Assembly (NCBI GenBank): GCA_946480965.1
Contig: CAMLMI010000031.1
Coordinates: 1 to 22,008 of the forward strand
DNA length: 22,008 nucleotides
Origin: an uncultured Verrucomicrobiales bacterium
Lineage (GTDB): Bacteria; Verrucomicrobiota; Verrucomicrobiae; Limisphaerales; CANJSG01
Reading direction: 5' to 3'
Shown piece by piece: positions 15,640 to 22,008 of this stretch. The first letter of the stretch is position 1; each line of letters starts with the position of its first letter. Below the pieces are notes generated by a model. It had not been told where the DNA came from, searched no databases, and saw nothing but the letters and a program-made list of their open reading frames with translations. The translations under genes and the position numbers were made by a program.

Positions 15640-15691
15640 TTGACTCCGTTTCCATCTTTGTTTAACCATTTGGTTAAATACAAAACAGCGC
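15640..15691 (+). promoter_or_regulatory. Promoter and leader region of the ArsR/SRPBCC operon
   Basis: A TTGACT box at 15640-15645 resembles a -35 element. The expected -10 position, around 15661-15668, falls inside the palindromic operator (15661-15678), whose left half TTTAACC would serve as a poor -10. The ATG of the ArsR gene is at 15692, so the untranslated leader would be very short. A repressor bound at the palindrome would block RNA polymerase. The -10 is not convincing on its own. Confidence 0.45.
15661..15678. promoter_or_regulatory. Palindromic operator, probably for the ArsR-family repressor
   Basis: TTTAACC (15661-15667) and GGTTAAA (15672-15678) form a perfect 7-bp inverted repeat around ATTT. 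It lies 13 nt before the ArsR start codon. From memory, ArsR regulators that accompany SRPBCC genes often have AACCATnTGGTT-like sites ahead of their own gene. Autorepression is inferred. The site could also affect the divergent isomerase gene. Confidence 0.78.
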
Positions 15692-16030
15692 ATGGCCGTC
15701 GATCATCTCAGCAACACCTTCGCCGCCCTCGCCGATCCCACCCGGCGCGCCATCCTCGCCCGCCTCACCCAGGGCGAGGCCTCGGTCACGGAACTGGCGG
15801 AGCCCTTCCGCATGAGCCTGCCCGCAGTCTCCAAGCACCTCCGCGTGCTGGAGCGCAGCGGCCTCATCAGCCGGACCCGCACCGCCCAGTGGCGGCCCTG
15901 CCGGTTGAAGGCGGAGCGGATGAAAGAGGCCGTCGATTGGCTGGAGCACTACCGGAAGTTCTGGGAAGCCAGCCTCGACCGTTTGGACGATTACCTGAAG
16001 GAAATGCAGAAAGACCAACCCGCTCCATGA
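15692..16030 (+). CDS. ArsR/SmtB-family winged-helix transcriptional repressor
   Basis: The 112-residue protein is a single winged-helix domain. It has the typical opening FAALADPTRRAILARL and recognition region SVTELAEPFRMSLPAVSKHLRVLERSGLI. The C-terminal helix is WLEHYRKFWEASLDRLDDYL, characteristic of the subgroup found next to SRPBCC (AHSA1) genes. The ELCVCDL-type metal site of arsenic and cadmium sensors is absent, so direct metal sensing is unlikely. It heads a plus-strand run to 20813 and its stop overlaps the first SRPBCC start (ATGA at 16027-16030). It is expected to bind the palindrome 13 nt upstream of its own start. Confidence 0.94.
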   Translation: MAVDHLSNTFAALADPTRRAILARLTQGEASVTELAEPFRMSLPAVSKHLRVLERSGLISRTRTAQWRPCRLKAERMKEAVDWLEHYRKFWEASLDRLDDYLKEMQKDQPAP

Positions 16031-16485
16031 ACACCGCCACCCCCACGAACAACACCCGCTCCGAAGTCGTCCTCACCCGCGTCTTCGCCGCTCCCATCCA
16101 ACGCGTCTGGGACGCGCTCACCACGCCCGCCGCGATGGCGAAGTGGTATTTCGACGTCCCGGACTTCCGCCCTGAAGTGGGCTGCCAGTTCGGCTTCGTC
16201 TGCGACCACGAAGGCCACCGCTGGGTCCACGAATGCCGCGTGACCGAAGCCACCCGGCCGACCCGTTTGGCCTACACGTGGCGCTACCCGGACCACCCCG
16301 GCGAATCGCTCGTCACCTTCGAGCTGACGGCCGAGGGTTCTCAAACACGCCTCACCCTGCGCCACACCGGCCTCGACACCTTCCCGAATATCCCGCAGTT
16401 CGACCGCGCCAACTTCAACGAAGGCTGGACCGACCTCATCGGCAACCAGCTCAAGGCCTATCTCGAAGGCACCATCGCACAATGA
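16027..16485 (+). CDS. SRPBCC (START/AHSA1-like) domain protein, copy 1
   Basis: SRPBCC proteins have a deep hydrophobic pocket that binds lipids or other small apolar ligands; members near ArsR genes are suspected to handle xenobiotics. The 152-residue protein has the typical opening VVLTRVFAAPIQRVWDALTTPAAMAKWYFDVPDFRPEVG. It ends with NFNEGWTDLIGNQLKAYLEG, the long C-terminal helix that closes the pocket. It lacks the W[WF]GP motif of the other copies and is the most divergent of the five. The longer open frame starting at 15640 overlaps the ArsR gene and is rejected; ATG 16027 is coupled to the ArsR stop. The ligand is unknown. Confidence 0.9.
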   Translation: MNTATPTNNTRSEVVLTRVFAAPIQRVWDALTTPAAMAKWYFDVPDFRPEVGCQFGFVCDHEGHRWVHECRVTEATRPTRLAYTWRYPDHPGESLVTFELTAEGSQTRLTLRHTGLDTFPNIPQFDRANFNEGWTDLIGNQLKAYLEGTIAQ

Positions 16486-16919
16486 GCGTGGACTCCGAGA
16501 TCGTCTCCACCCGTCGGGTGAACGCCTCGTGCGCCGCTGTCTGGGAACATCACACGGACCCGGCCAAGCTCACCTTGTGGTGGGGCCCAACGGGCTTCAC
16601 CAACGAGTTCGAGACCTTCGAACTCCGTCCGGGCGGCGCATGGCGTCTGGTCATGCGCGGTCCGGACGGCGCAGCCTTTCGCCTGGAAAAACGATTCGTC
16701 GAAGTGCTCCCGCCCGAGCGCCTCGTCCATGACCATCTCGATCCGGTCCACGCCTTCCGCATGACTGTCACCTTGGCCGACGATGCCGGAGGCACGCGGA
16801 TCACGTGGCGGATGCGGTTCGATTCGGTCGAGGAGTTCGCTCGGGTGAAGGACTTCATCGCCGCCGCCAACGAACAGAACTTCGACCGCCTGGAAACGCT
16901 CCTCGCTGCCATTCCCTGA
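16482..16919 (+). CDS. SRPBCC (AHSA1-like) domain protein, copy 2
   Basis: The 145-residue single-domain protein has the opening IVSTRRVNASCAAVWEHHTDPAKLTLWWGPTGF. The core has FELRPGGAWRLVMRGPDGAAF and the terminal helix is FIAAANEQNFDRLETLLAAI. The WWGP and RPGG motifs place it in the AHSA1/activator-of-Hsp90-like branch of SRPBCC proteins. Its ATG at 16482 overlaps the stop of copy 1, and copy 3 starts 9 nt after its stop, so it is clearly part of the same transcript. Ligand and partner are unknown. Confidence 0.9.
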   Translation: MSVDSEIVSTRRVNASCAAVWEHHTDPAKLTLWWGPTGFTNEFETFELRPGGAWRLVMRGPDGAAFRLEKRFVEVLPPERLVHDHLDPVHAFRMTVTLADDAGGTRITWRMRFDSVEEFARVKDFIAAANEQNFDRLETLLAAIP

Positions 16920-16928
16920 CCCGCGTCC

Positions 16929-17426
16929 ATGCATCTCTCCGAATCGATCCACGAACCGTCGGCCCCCAACGAAATCCGCATCTCCCGCGTCTTCGACGCC
17001 CCGCGTGACCTCGTTTGGCGCGCCATGACCGATCCGAAACACGTCGTGAACTGGTGGGGCCCGGTCGGCTTCACCACGACCATCGAGATCATGGACGTCC
17101 GCCCCGGCGGCGTGTGGAAGCACGTGATGCACGGCCCCGACGGCACGAACTATCCGAACAAGAGCATCTTCCAGGAGGTCGTCGCGTCGGAGCGCCTCGT
17201 TTACTCCCACGGCGGCGGCAAGGAAGAGGGCGGCAAAGGGGCCCGCTTCACCGCCACCTGGTCGTTCGACGCGCTGGAGGCCCGGAAGACCAAGCTGACC
17301 ATTCACATGGTCTTCCCCTCCGCCGAAGCCCGCGACTTCGTCGTGAAGGAATACGGCGCCATCGAAGGCGGCAAACAGACGCTCAGCCGCTTGGCGGGTT
17401 ATCTGCCGTCGATGCCGACGGTGTGA
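16929..17426 (+). CDS. SRPBCC (AHSA1-like) domain protein, copy 3
   Basis: The 165-residue protein has the opening ISRVFDAPRDLVWRAMTDPKHVVNWWGPVGF and the core VRPGGVWKHVMHGPDGTNYPN. An inserted Gly/Lys/Glu-rich loop (GGGKEEGGKGAR) lies at about residues 95-106, and a closing C-terminal helix follows. It is closest in motif layout to copies 2 and 5, which suggests tandem duplication followed by divergence. It starts 9 nt after copy 2 and ends 7 nt before the MmcQ-like gene. Function is inferred only from the family. Confidence 0.92.
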   Translation: MHLSESIHEPSAPNEIRISRVFDAPRDLVWRAMTDPKHVVNWWGPVGFTTTIEIMDVRPGGVWKHVMHGPDGTNYPNKSIFQEVVASERLVYSHGGGKEEGGKGARFTATWSFDALEARKTKLTIHMVFPSAEARDFVVKEYGAIEGGKQTLSRLAGYLPSMPTV

Positions 17427-17433
17427 AGGCCAC

Positions 17434-17763
17434 ATGACTGCCGCCGAATTTCGCACCATCGCCTTGGCCCTGCCCGGGGCCACCGAATCTTCCCACGGTG
17501 GCCATCCGGACTTTCGGGTCGCTGGCCGCGTCTTCGCCTCGCTCGGCGCGCCGGACGACGAGTGGGGCATGGTCGCGCTCACTCCCGAAGAACAGGCGCA
17601 AAGACTCGCCCAATTCCCCAAAGTATTCCGCCCCGCCGCCGGGGCATGGGGGAGGCGCGGCTACACCGCCGTGCTTCTGGCCTCGGCGGATGCGCAGGCC
17701 ATCCAGCAGGTCCTGGCCGCAGCCCACGAAACGGCCCGGCGAAAAAAATCGCGGAAAACCTGA
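17434..17763 (+). CDS. MmcQ/YjbR family protein
   Basis: The 109-residue protein matches the small double-wing MmcQ/YjbR family. It has the opening FRTIALALPGATESSHGGHPDFRVAGRVFASL, a following ALTPEEQAQRL segment and a YTAVLLAS strand near the end. These are putative DNA-binding proteins of CyaY-like fold with no settled function. Members often sit beside SRPBCC, DoxX and DUF1801 genes, as here. A GAAGG is present about 5 nt before the ATG, one of the few Shine-Dalgarno-like sequences in the window. It begins 7 nt after SRPBCC copy 3. Confidence 0.88.
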   Translation: MTAAEFRTIALALPGATESSHGGHPDFRVAGRVFASLGAPDDEWGMVALTPEEQAQRLAQFPKVFRPAAGAWGRRGYTAVLLASADAQAIQQVLAAAHETARRKKSRKT

Positions 17764-17830
17764 ACCGCTTGTCCCGGGAGGGTTGCGCCGTTCGTCCTAT
17801 CGGTGAACAAAGACACGAACCAGCCCCACC

Positions 17831-18307
17831 ATGAGCCAACCTTCCTTTTCCTCCTCCCGCGAACTCGTCCTCACCCGCGACGTCGATGTCCCCCGCGAAA
17901 AGCTCTGGCGCGGCTGGACCGACGTCGAGCTGATGAAGCAGTGGTTCGTCCCCAAGCCGTGGTCCATCGCCTCGGCCGAAATCGACCTCCGCCCGGGCGG
18001 CTCCAGCCGCATCGTCATGCGCAGCCCGGAAGGGCAGGAGTTCCCCAACCTCGGCGTGTATCTCGAAGTCGTGCCGAACGAGCGGCTGGTCTTCACCGAC
18101 GCCTACACCCGCGCCTGGGAACCTTCGGAACATCCCTTCATGACCGGGATCATCACCTTCGAAGATCTCGGCAACGGTCGCACCCGCTACACCGCCCGCG
18201 TGGTGCACTGGACCGCCGCCGACCGCGAGAAGCACGAGGCGATGGGCTTCCACGAAGGCTGGGGCAAATGCCTAGACCAACTCGTTGAACTGATGTCCAC
18301 AAAGTAA
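17831..18307 (+). CDS. SRPBCC (AHSA1-like) domain protein, copy 4
   Basis: The 158-residue protein has LVLTRDVDVPREKLWRGWTDVELMKQWFVPKPW as opening, DLRPGGSSRIVMRSPEGQEFPN in the core and the C-terminal helix HEGWGKCLDQLVELM. The WF-x-P-K-P-W variant sets it apart from copies 2 and 3. It resembles the polyketide cyclase-like AHSA1 proteins often annotated near ArsR. It follows a 67-nt gap in which no promoter or terminator is apparent, so it most likely continues the same transcript. The ligand is unknown. Confidence 0.92.
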   Translation: MSQPSFSSSRELVLTRDVDVPREKLWRGWTDVELMKQWFVPKPWSIASAEIDLRPGGSSRIVMRSPEGQEFPNLGVYLEVVPNERLVFTDAYTRAWEPSEHPFMTGIITFEDLGNGRTRYTARVVHWTAADREKHEAMGFHEGWGKCLDQLVELMSTK

Positions 18308-18333
18308 CCCCTGCCCAGTTCCCACCTCATCCC

Positions 18334-18738
18334 ATGCGCTTCATCCCTCCCATCGTTGGTATGCTGCTCGGCTTGCTCTTCGTCATGTCCGGTGTCGTGG
18401 TGCTCTTCAATCTCGTCGATGCGCCTCCACCGGCGGAAGGCACCCCGGCTGCCCAGTTCTTCGCAGCCTTCGCCCCGACCGGCTACCTGACCTTCGTGAA
18501 GGTTTTGGAAGTGATCGGCGGCGTGCTCGTCGCCATCCCGCGCACCCGCAATCTCGGCCTGCTCGTCTTGGGACCGATCATCGTGAACATCCTCGCCTTC
18601 CATGCGTTCCTGATGAAGGGCGAAGGGCTGTTCAACCCCATGATCCTCCTCATCGTGGCCGCCGCCCTCTATCTCCTCTGGGTCGAGCGCAAAGCCTTCG
18701 GTGCCTTGCTCCGACCAGCAGCCCTTCGCAAGAACTGA
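18334..18738 (+). CDS. DoxX-like four-helix membrane protein
   Basis: The 134-residue hydrophobic protein has four predicted membrane helices at about 5-27, 50-68, 73-93 and 99-117. Its motif pattern is that of the DoxX/DoxD-like family, with KVLEVIGGVLVAIPRTRNLGLLVLGPI in the middle. Members are small inner-membrane proteins of poorly known role; some take part in oxidative-stress or thiosulfate-related membrane complexes. The gene lies 26 nt after SRPBCC copy 4 and 16 nt before the SRPBCC-VOC fusion. That suggests the operon products act partly at the membrane, perhaps on hydrophobic compounds. Confidence 0.82.
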   Translation: MRFIPPIVGMLLGLLFVMSGVVVLFNLVDAPPPAEGTPAAQFFAAFAPTGYLTFVKVLEVIGGVLVAIPRTRNLGLLVLGPIIVNILAFHAFLMKGEGLFNPMILLIVAAALYLLWVERKAFGALLRPAALRKN

Positions 18739-18754
18739 ACTCTTTTCCTCACGC

Positions 18755-19702
18755 ATGAACCCCACGACCGCCCCCTTCCGCATCACCCGCACCTTCAACG
18801 CTCCCCGCGATCTCGTCTGGCGGGCGTGGACCGACATGGACCACTTCGCCCGGTGGTTTGGGCCCAAGGGCGCGACCTGCACCGCGGTGACGCGCGATTT
18901 CCGGCCGGGCGGCATGTTCCACTACTCGATGACCTTGCCGGACGGAAAGAAGGTCTGGGGCCGGGCGCTCTACCGCGAAATCGCCCCGCAGGACAAACTG
19001 GTCTGGGTGAATTCCTTCGCCAACGAGGCCGGCGAGATCGCCCGCCATCCCTTCGCCGACAACTGGCCGCAGGAGCTGCTGACCACGGTCACGTTCGTCC
19101 CGGACGGCGACAAGACGGTCATCACGGTCGAATGGATTCCGCTCAGCGCCACGGACGCGGAATGCCAGACCTTCGACGCCAACCGCGACAGCATGAAGGG
19201 CGGTTGGACCGGCACCTTTGAACGACTGGAGAATTTCCTCGGCCAGATTCCCCGGATCTCCTCCGGCCAGAAGATCACCCCGTTCCTCTGGTTCGATGGG
19301 CAGGCCGAAGCCGCCGCTCGCTTCTACGTTTCCGTGTTTCCCGGCTCCGAAGTCGTCGGAGTCACGCCGATGGTCGTGACCTTCCGGCTGTCCGGCCTTG
19401 GGTTCCTGGGCCTCAACGGTGGACCGCACTTCAAGTTCACCGAAGCCGTTTCCTTCGTCGTCAACTGCGAGACCCAGGAGGAAGTGGACTACTACTGGGA
19501 CAAGCTCTCCGCCGGCGGATCGGTCCAACAATGCGGGTGGCTCAAGGACCAGTTCGGCCTGTCCTGGCAGATCGTGCCAACCGCGCTCGGTGAACTGATG
19601 GGCGGCCCCGATCCTGAGCGGAGCCAGCGAGTCATGCAGGCCATACTCAAGATGGTGAAGCTGGACATCGCCGGACTGAAAGCGGCGGCCGAAGGAAAGT
19701 AG
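18755..19702 (+). CDS. SRPBCC-VOC fusion protein (AHSA1-like domain plus PhnB/3-dmu-9_3-mt-like domain)
   Basis: The 315-residue protein joins two families in one uninterrupted frame. Residues 1 to about 168 are an SRPBCC domain (FRITRTFNAPRDLVWRAWTD, RWFGPKGA, DFRPGGMFHYSMTLPDGKKVWG, closing helix GGWTGTFERLENFL). From residue 173 (KITPFLWFDGQAEAAARFYVSVFPGSEV) a VOC domain of the PhnB type follows. It has LNGGPHFKFTEAVSFVV, CETQEEVDYYWDKLSAGG, CGWLKDQFGLSWQIVP and a C-terminal helix. Between SEV and VVTFRL the usual glycine-rich loop seems shorter by roughly a dozen residues than in stand-alone members. Despite the old Pfam name, a methyltransferase activity is not expected. The ATG at 18755 is chosen over an open frame from 18701. 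It is probably co-transcribed with its neighbours. Confidence 0.9.
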   Translation: MNPTTAPFRITRTFNAPRDLVWRAWTDMDHFARWFGPKGATCTAVTRDFRPGGMFHYSMTLPDGKKVWGRALYREIAPQDKLVWVNSFANEAGEIARHPFADNWPQELLTTVTFVPDGDKTVITVEWIPLSATDAECQTFDANRDSMKGGWTGTFERLENFLGQIPRISSGQKITPFLWFDGQAEAAARFYVSVFPGSEVVGVTPMVVTFRLSGLGFLGLNGGPHFKFTEAVSFVVNCETQEEVDYYWDKLSAGGSVQQCGWLKDQFGLSWQIVPTALGELMGGPDPERSQRVMQAILKMVKLDIAGLKAAAEGK

Positions 19703-19721
19703 GCTGATTGCGTCGCGTCCC

Positions 19722-20813
19722 TTGAAAACCAAACTTTCCACGATCGACGAATACCTAACCGGAGTGCCCCCCGAACAGCGTGCCGTCTTGGAAAAGCTTC
19801 GCCGGGCAGTCCACGCGGCGGCTCCCGGCGCGGAGGAATACATCGGCTACGGGCTCGCCGGCTTCAAACACAGTGGACGGCCGTTGGTTTATTTCGGCGC
19901 GTGGGAAAAGCACTGCGCGCTCTACGCGGCCAGTCCGAAGACTCAGGAGCAATTCGCCGATGAGCTCAAAGGCTTCGAAGTCAGCAAGGGCACCATCCGC
20001 TTCACGGTTGAGAAGGCGCTGCCTCTCGCGTTGGTCAGAAAGATCGTGAAGGCGCGCGTCGCCGAGAACGCCGCGCCGAAGCCGAAACGCGGGTCGGCGA
20101 AGACCGCAATACGCGCCGGAAAACCTGCGAACCAACCCGGCGCCCGGCCCAACGTGCCATCGGTGCTGGCCCGGCTGAAGGCGATGTCCGAACCGCGCTT
20201 CCGCGAGGAGATGGCGACCCGCTACGGCATCGTCACGCCCGACGCCTACGGAGTGCGCATGGCCGCGATGCAGGCCCTGGCCAAGGAGCTCGGCCGCGAC
20301 CACGCCTTGGCCGAAGCGCTCTGGGCCACCGGCAACTACGAGGCCCGCACCGTCGCCGCTCTGATTGCCGAACCCGACCGCGTCACACCCGCCTTGATGG
20401 ATCGGTGGTGTCGCGACTTCGACAACTGGGCCATCTGCGACACGGTTTGCTTCAAGCTCTTCGACCAAACGCCGCACGCCTGGACCAAGATCGAGGAATG
20501 GGCCGGGCGAAAGGAGGAGTTCCAGAAGCGGGCCGCCTTCGCCCTGCTGGCCTGCGTGGCGCTGCACGACAAACGCGCAACGAACGAGGCGTTCCATCGG
20601 GCGTTGTCCTGGATCGAATCGGCGGCCGACGACGACCGTAACTTCGTGAAGAAGGCCGTGAGTTGGGCTCTGCGCTCCATCGGCACCCGCCGGGCCGCTC
20701 TACGGAAGGCCTCCAGAGATCTGGCCCGGAAGCTGGCCGCTTCCAGCGAGGCGACGGCGCGTTGGATCGGCAAGGATGCATGGCGCGCCTTGGCCAAAGC
20801 CGCCGGGAAATGA
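19722..20813 (+). CDS. DUF1801-AlkD fusion protein (DNA alkylation repair)
   Basis: Residues 1 to about 112 are a DUF1801/YdhG-like domain (STIDEYLTGVPPEQRAVLEKL, EEYIGYGLAGFKHSGRPLVYFG, HCALYAAS). A Lys/Ala/Pro-rich linker (about 113-143) follows. Residues 144-363 are an AlkD-like HEAT-repeat domain, the fold of DNA glycosylases that remove bulky or cationic alkylated bases. The segment DNWAICDTVC (234-243) corresponds to the region that carries the catalytic Trp/Asp in AlkD. Arg318 in VSWALRSIG is a candidate for the DNA-phosphate contact, a match made by motif only. The start is TTG 19722, preceded by no Shine-Dalgarno; no in-frame ATG precedes it. It is the last gene of the ArsR-headed run. 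Confidence 0.88.
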   Translation: MKTKLSTIDEYLTGVPPEQRAVLEKLRRAVHAAAPGAEEYIGYGLAGFKHSGRPLVYFGAWEKHCALYAASPKTQEQFADELKGFEVSKGTIRFTVEKALPLALVRKIVKARVAENAAPKPKRGSAKTAIRAGKPANQPGARPNVPSVLARLKAMSEPRFREEMATRYGIVTPDAYGVRMAAMQALAKELGRDHALAEALWATGNYEARTVAALIAEPDRVTPALMDRWCRDFDNWAICDTVCFKLFDQTPHAWTKIEEWAGRKEEFQKRAAFALLACVALHDKRATNEAFHRALSWIESAADDDRNFVKKAVSWALRSIGTRRAALRKASRDLARKLAASSEATARWIGKDAWRALAKAAGK

Positions 20814-20871
20814 TGATCAAGAGATGCGTGGGAAGCGGATTCCGAAAGGCTCCACCCACGGCACGGGTCGC

Positions 20872-21945
20872 CTAGAAACCTCCGAAGCTCGACTTGGGGC
20901 CCGGCAGAATCGCGGGAGGACGGTTCTTGGGATCGAGGAATCCGCGGGAGGGTTCGACGGCGGTCCTGGAACGCCGGTCCGCATCGAGGGAGTTCGGACC
21001 CGCTGAACTGGACGAAAGGATGTCGTCGAGCGTCGGGGCCTTGGGAAGCGAGGAGAACGTCGGCGTGACGGGCTTGGAGATGGAATCGATCGCGGTCGGG
21101 GCGGGGCGATATTGGCGCAGCACGGTGTCCACGCCGGTCTCGAAGCGGCGCGGATCCACGAGAGGAGCCGGGTTGCCCGAAAGCACGGAATTGACGGTCG
21201 GCACGGAGGACTGCGGCCGATCCACATTGCGCCCGAGGATGCCGTCAAGCGTCCGCTCCGGAGCCAATTCCGTGGGCAGACCCGTGGTCGCTTCGGCCCC
21301 GATGCCGCCTCCACCAACCAGCCCGGGAGACCGGCCGAAACCGGCCACTCCGCTGGATTGGCCAATGCCGGAAAAGGAGGGACTGATGATCGTGTCGGGC
21401 CGGATGTAGCTCTGGAGCTGGGCGTTGAAGGGGTCGTCGGCATCGCCTGGGGCCAGAGAGGGATTACCGGGCTGTTGGGTTGTGCCCGGTTTGGGAGACC
21501 GGCCGGAGGCGGCCTGCGGCGCAGAAGTGGCCGAGGCCTTGGGCGAGGAGAACATGGTCACGCCGAGGGACGCCTCGTAGTCGAGTTCGCCGTTGGCCGG
21601 AGCGGACAGCCAGTCCTTGTTCTTGTCCTCCTTGTCCGAATTGCGGCGGGGGGTGGGGTTGGGGGCGGGGAGACGCGCGGCCCCCGCATTGGGCCTTGAG
21701 CCGGGCAAACCACCCTGCCAGCCGAAGCGCGAATCCATTTCATTGATCCGCTTCTGGAACTCCAGGACGCTCGGGCTGGGCTCGTCCGCCTTGCCGGACT
21801 TGTTGGTGGACAGACTGGCGGGCTGCACGGTCGTAACCCCGGTTTGCTCGATCTTTTCCCCGGCCCACGCCGACGCCCCGACCGAAACAACGACGGCCAA
21901 GAGCGAGCGGACGAGACCCCGACGATATGCGATTCCCCGGCTCAT
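20872..21945 (-). CDS. Secreted low-complexity protein of unknown function
   Basis: The 357-residue protein starts MSRGIAYRRGLVRSLLAVVV. It has a clean signal peptide with likely cleavage after Ala28 (SAWA-GE). The mature chain is rich in Pro, Ser, Gly, Ala and Thr and looks largely disordered. A short helical, more conserved-looking patch occurs at about 58-80 (SVLEFQKRINEMDSRFGWQGG). No catalytic motif, transmembrane segment after the signal, or known domain is recognised. Codon use looks like the neighbours, and the frame is open over the full length with a good promoter just upstream, so the gene is believable. It may be a periplasmic or cell-surface protein. A weak AAGG lies 9 nt before the ATG. 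It is convergent with the DUF1801-AlkD gene across a 58-nt gap with no strong terminator. Confidence 0.75.
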   Translation of the reverse strand: MSRGIAYRRGLVRSLLAVVVSVGASAWAGEKIEQTGVTTVQPASLSTNKSGKADEPSPSVLEFQKRINEMDSRFGWQGGLPGSRPNAGAARLPAPNPTPRRNSDKEDKNKDWLSAPANGELDYEASLGVTMFSSPKASATSAPQAASGRSPKPGTTQQPGNPSLAPGDADDPFNAQLQSYIRPDTIISPSFSGIGQSSGVAGFGRSPGLVGGGGIGAEATTGLPTELAPERTLDGILGRNVDRPQSSVPTVNSVLSGNPAPLVDPRRFETGVDTVLRQYRPAPTAIDSISKPVTPTFSSLPKAPTLDDILSSSSAGPNSLDADRRSRTAVEPSRGFLDPKNRPPAILPGPKSSFGGF

Positions 21946-21957
21946 AAATCAGCCTTG

Positions 21958-21986
21958 TCGATACTCCACGGACCGCCCCCGGTCAA
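21958..21986 (-). promoter_or_regulatory. Sigma-70-like promoter for the secreted low-complexity protein
   Basis: On the minus strand TTGACC (21986-21981) is followed by a 17-nt spacer and TATCGA (21963-21958). Transcription would start about 7 nt further on, leaving only a few untranslated bases before the ATG at 21945. It is the best promoter match in the window. Confidence 0.6.
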
Positions 21987-22008
21987 CGGTCGAGGCCGAT
22001 TGTTTTCC

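Noticed and set aside
15539..15655. A longer start for the isomerase-like gene
   Set aside because: It would put 39 residues before an evident signal peptide and reach almost to the ArsR operator.
16458..17621. A 387-codon minus-strand open frame under the SRPBCC array
   Set aside because: It is antisense to SRPBCC copies 2 and 3 and the MmcQ-like gene, with no recognisable motif.
20814..20871. A terminator between the DUF1801-AlkD gene and the secreted protein gene
   Set aside because: Only a 6-bp CGTGGG/CCCACG pairing across a loop of more than 20 nt is possible, with no T-run.

Overview
The window is a GC-rich bacterial chromosome segment with tightly packed genes. The likely source is a member of the Verrucomicrobiota (Limisphaerales/Pedosphaera-like). 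That assignment is an inference from gene style, from the kind of intergenic palindromes present, and from the near absence of Shine-Dalgarno sequences. It was not tested against a database. No rRNA, tRNA, CRISPR array, transposase or phage gene was seen.

Left part (1-8140): a partial 2,3-bisphosphoglycerate-independent phosphoglycerate mutase (apgM type) runs leftward off the edge. Divergent from it, behind a leader able to form three successive hairpins, lies a compact operon of type IV pilus/type II secretion type. Its order is secretin, a fused PilM-PilN (GspL-like) protein, a PilO/GspM-like protein, a PilP/GspC-like protein and a GspE/PilB ATPase. Together these could make an outer-membrane gate, an inner-membrane assembly platform and a motor. 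The platform protein GspF/PilC, the pilins and the prepilin peptidase are not in the window.

Middle part (8141-14680): an RlmI-like 23S rRNA methyltransferase converges on a PfkB-family sugar kinase, with a repeat and a strong bidirectional terminator between them. Divergent from the kinase is a plus-strand run. It holds PTS enzyme I, a sugar nucleotidyltransferase, a small FmdB-type zinc ribbon protein, a lipoprotein and a VF530 (DUF2132) protein. It ends at another bidirectional terminator.

Right part (14681-22008): a secreted TIM-barrel sugar isomerase/epimerase-like protein is divergent from an ArsR-family repressor that has a clear palindromic operator just upstream. The ArsR gene heads a nine-gene plus-strand run (15692-20813). 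The run has five SRPBCC/AHSA1-type ligand-binding domains (one fused to a VOC domain), a MmcQ/YjbR protein, a DoxX-like membrane protein and a DUF1801-AlkD fusion. It reads as one repressor-controlled stress or detoxification island expanded by duplication. A secreted, low-complexity protein of unknown function, with a good sigma-70-like promoter, closes the window on the minus strand.

The most noteworthy items are the SRPBCC/ArsR island with its two domain fusions, the secretin-first cluster with fused PilM-PilN, and the almost complete lack of Shine-Dalgarno sequences.
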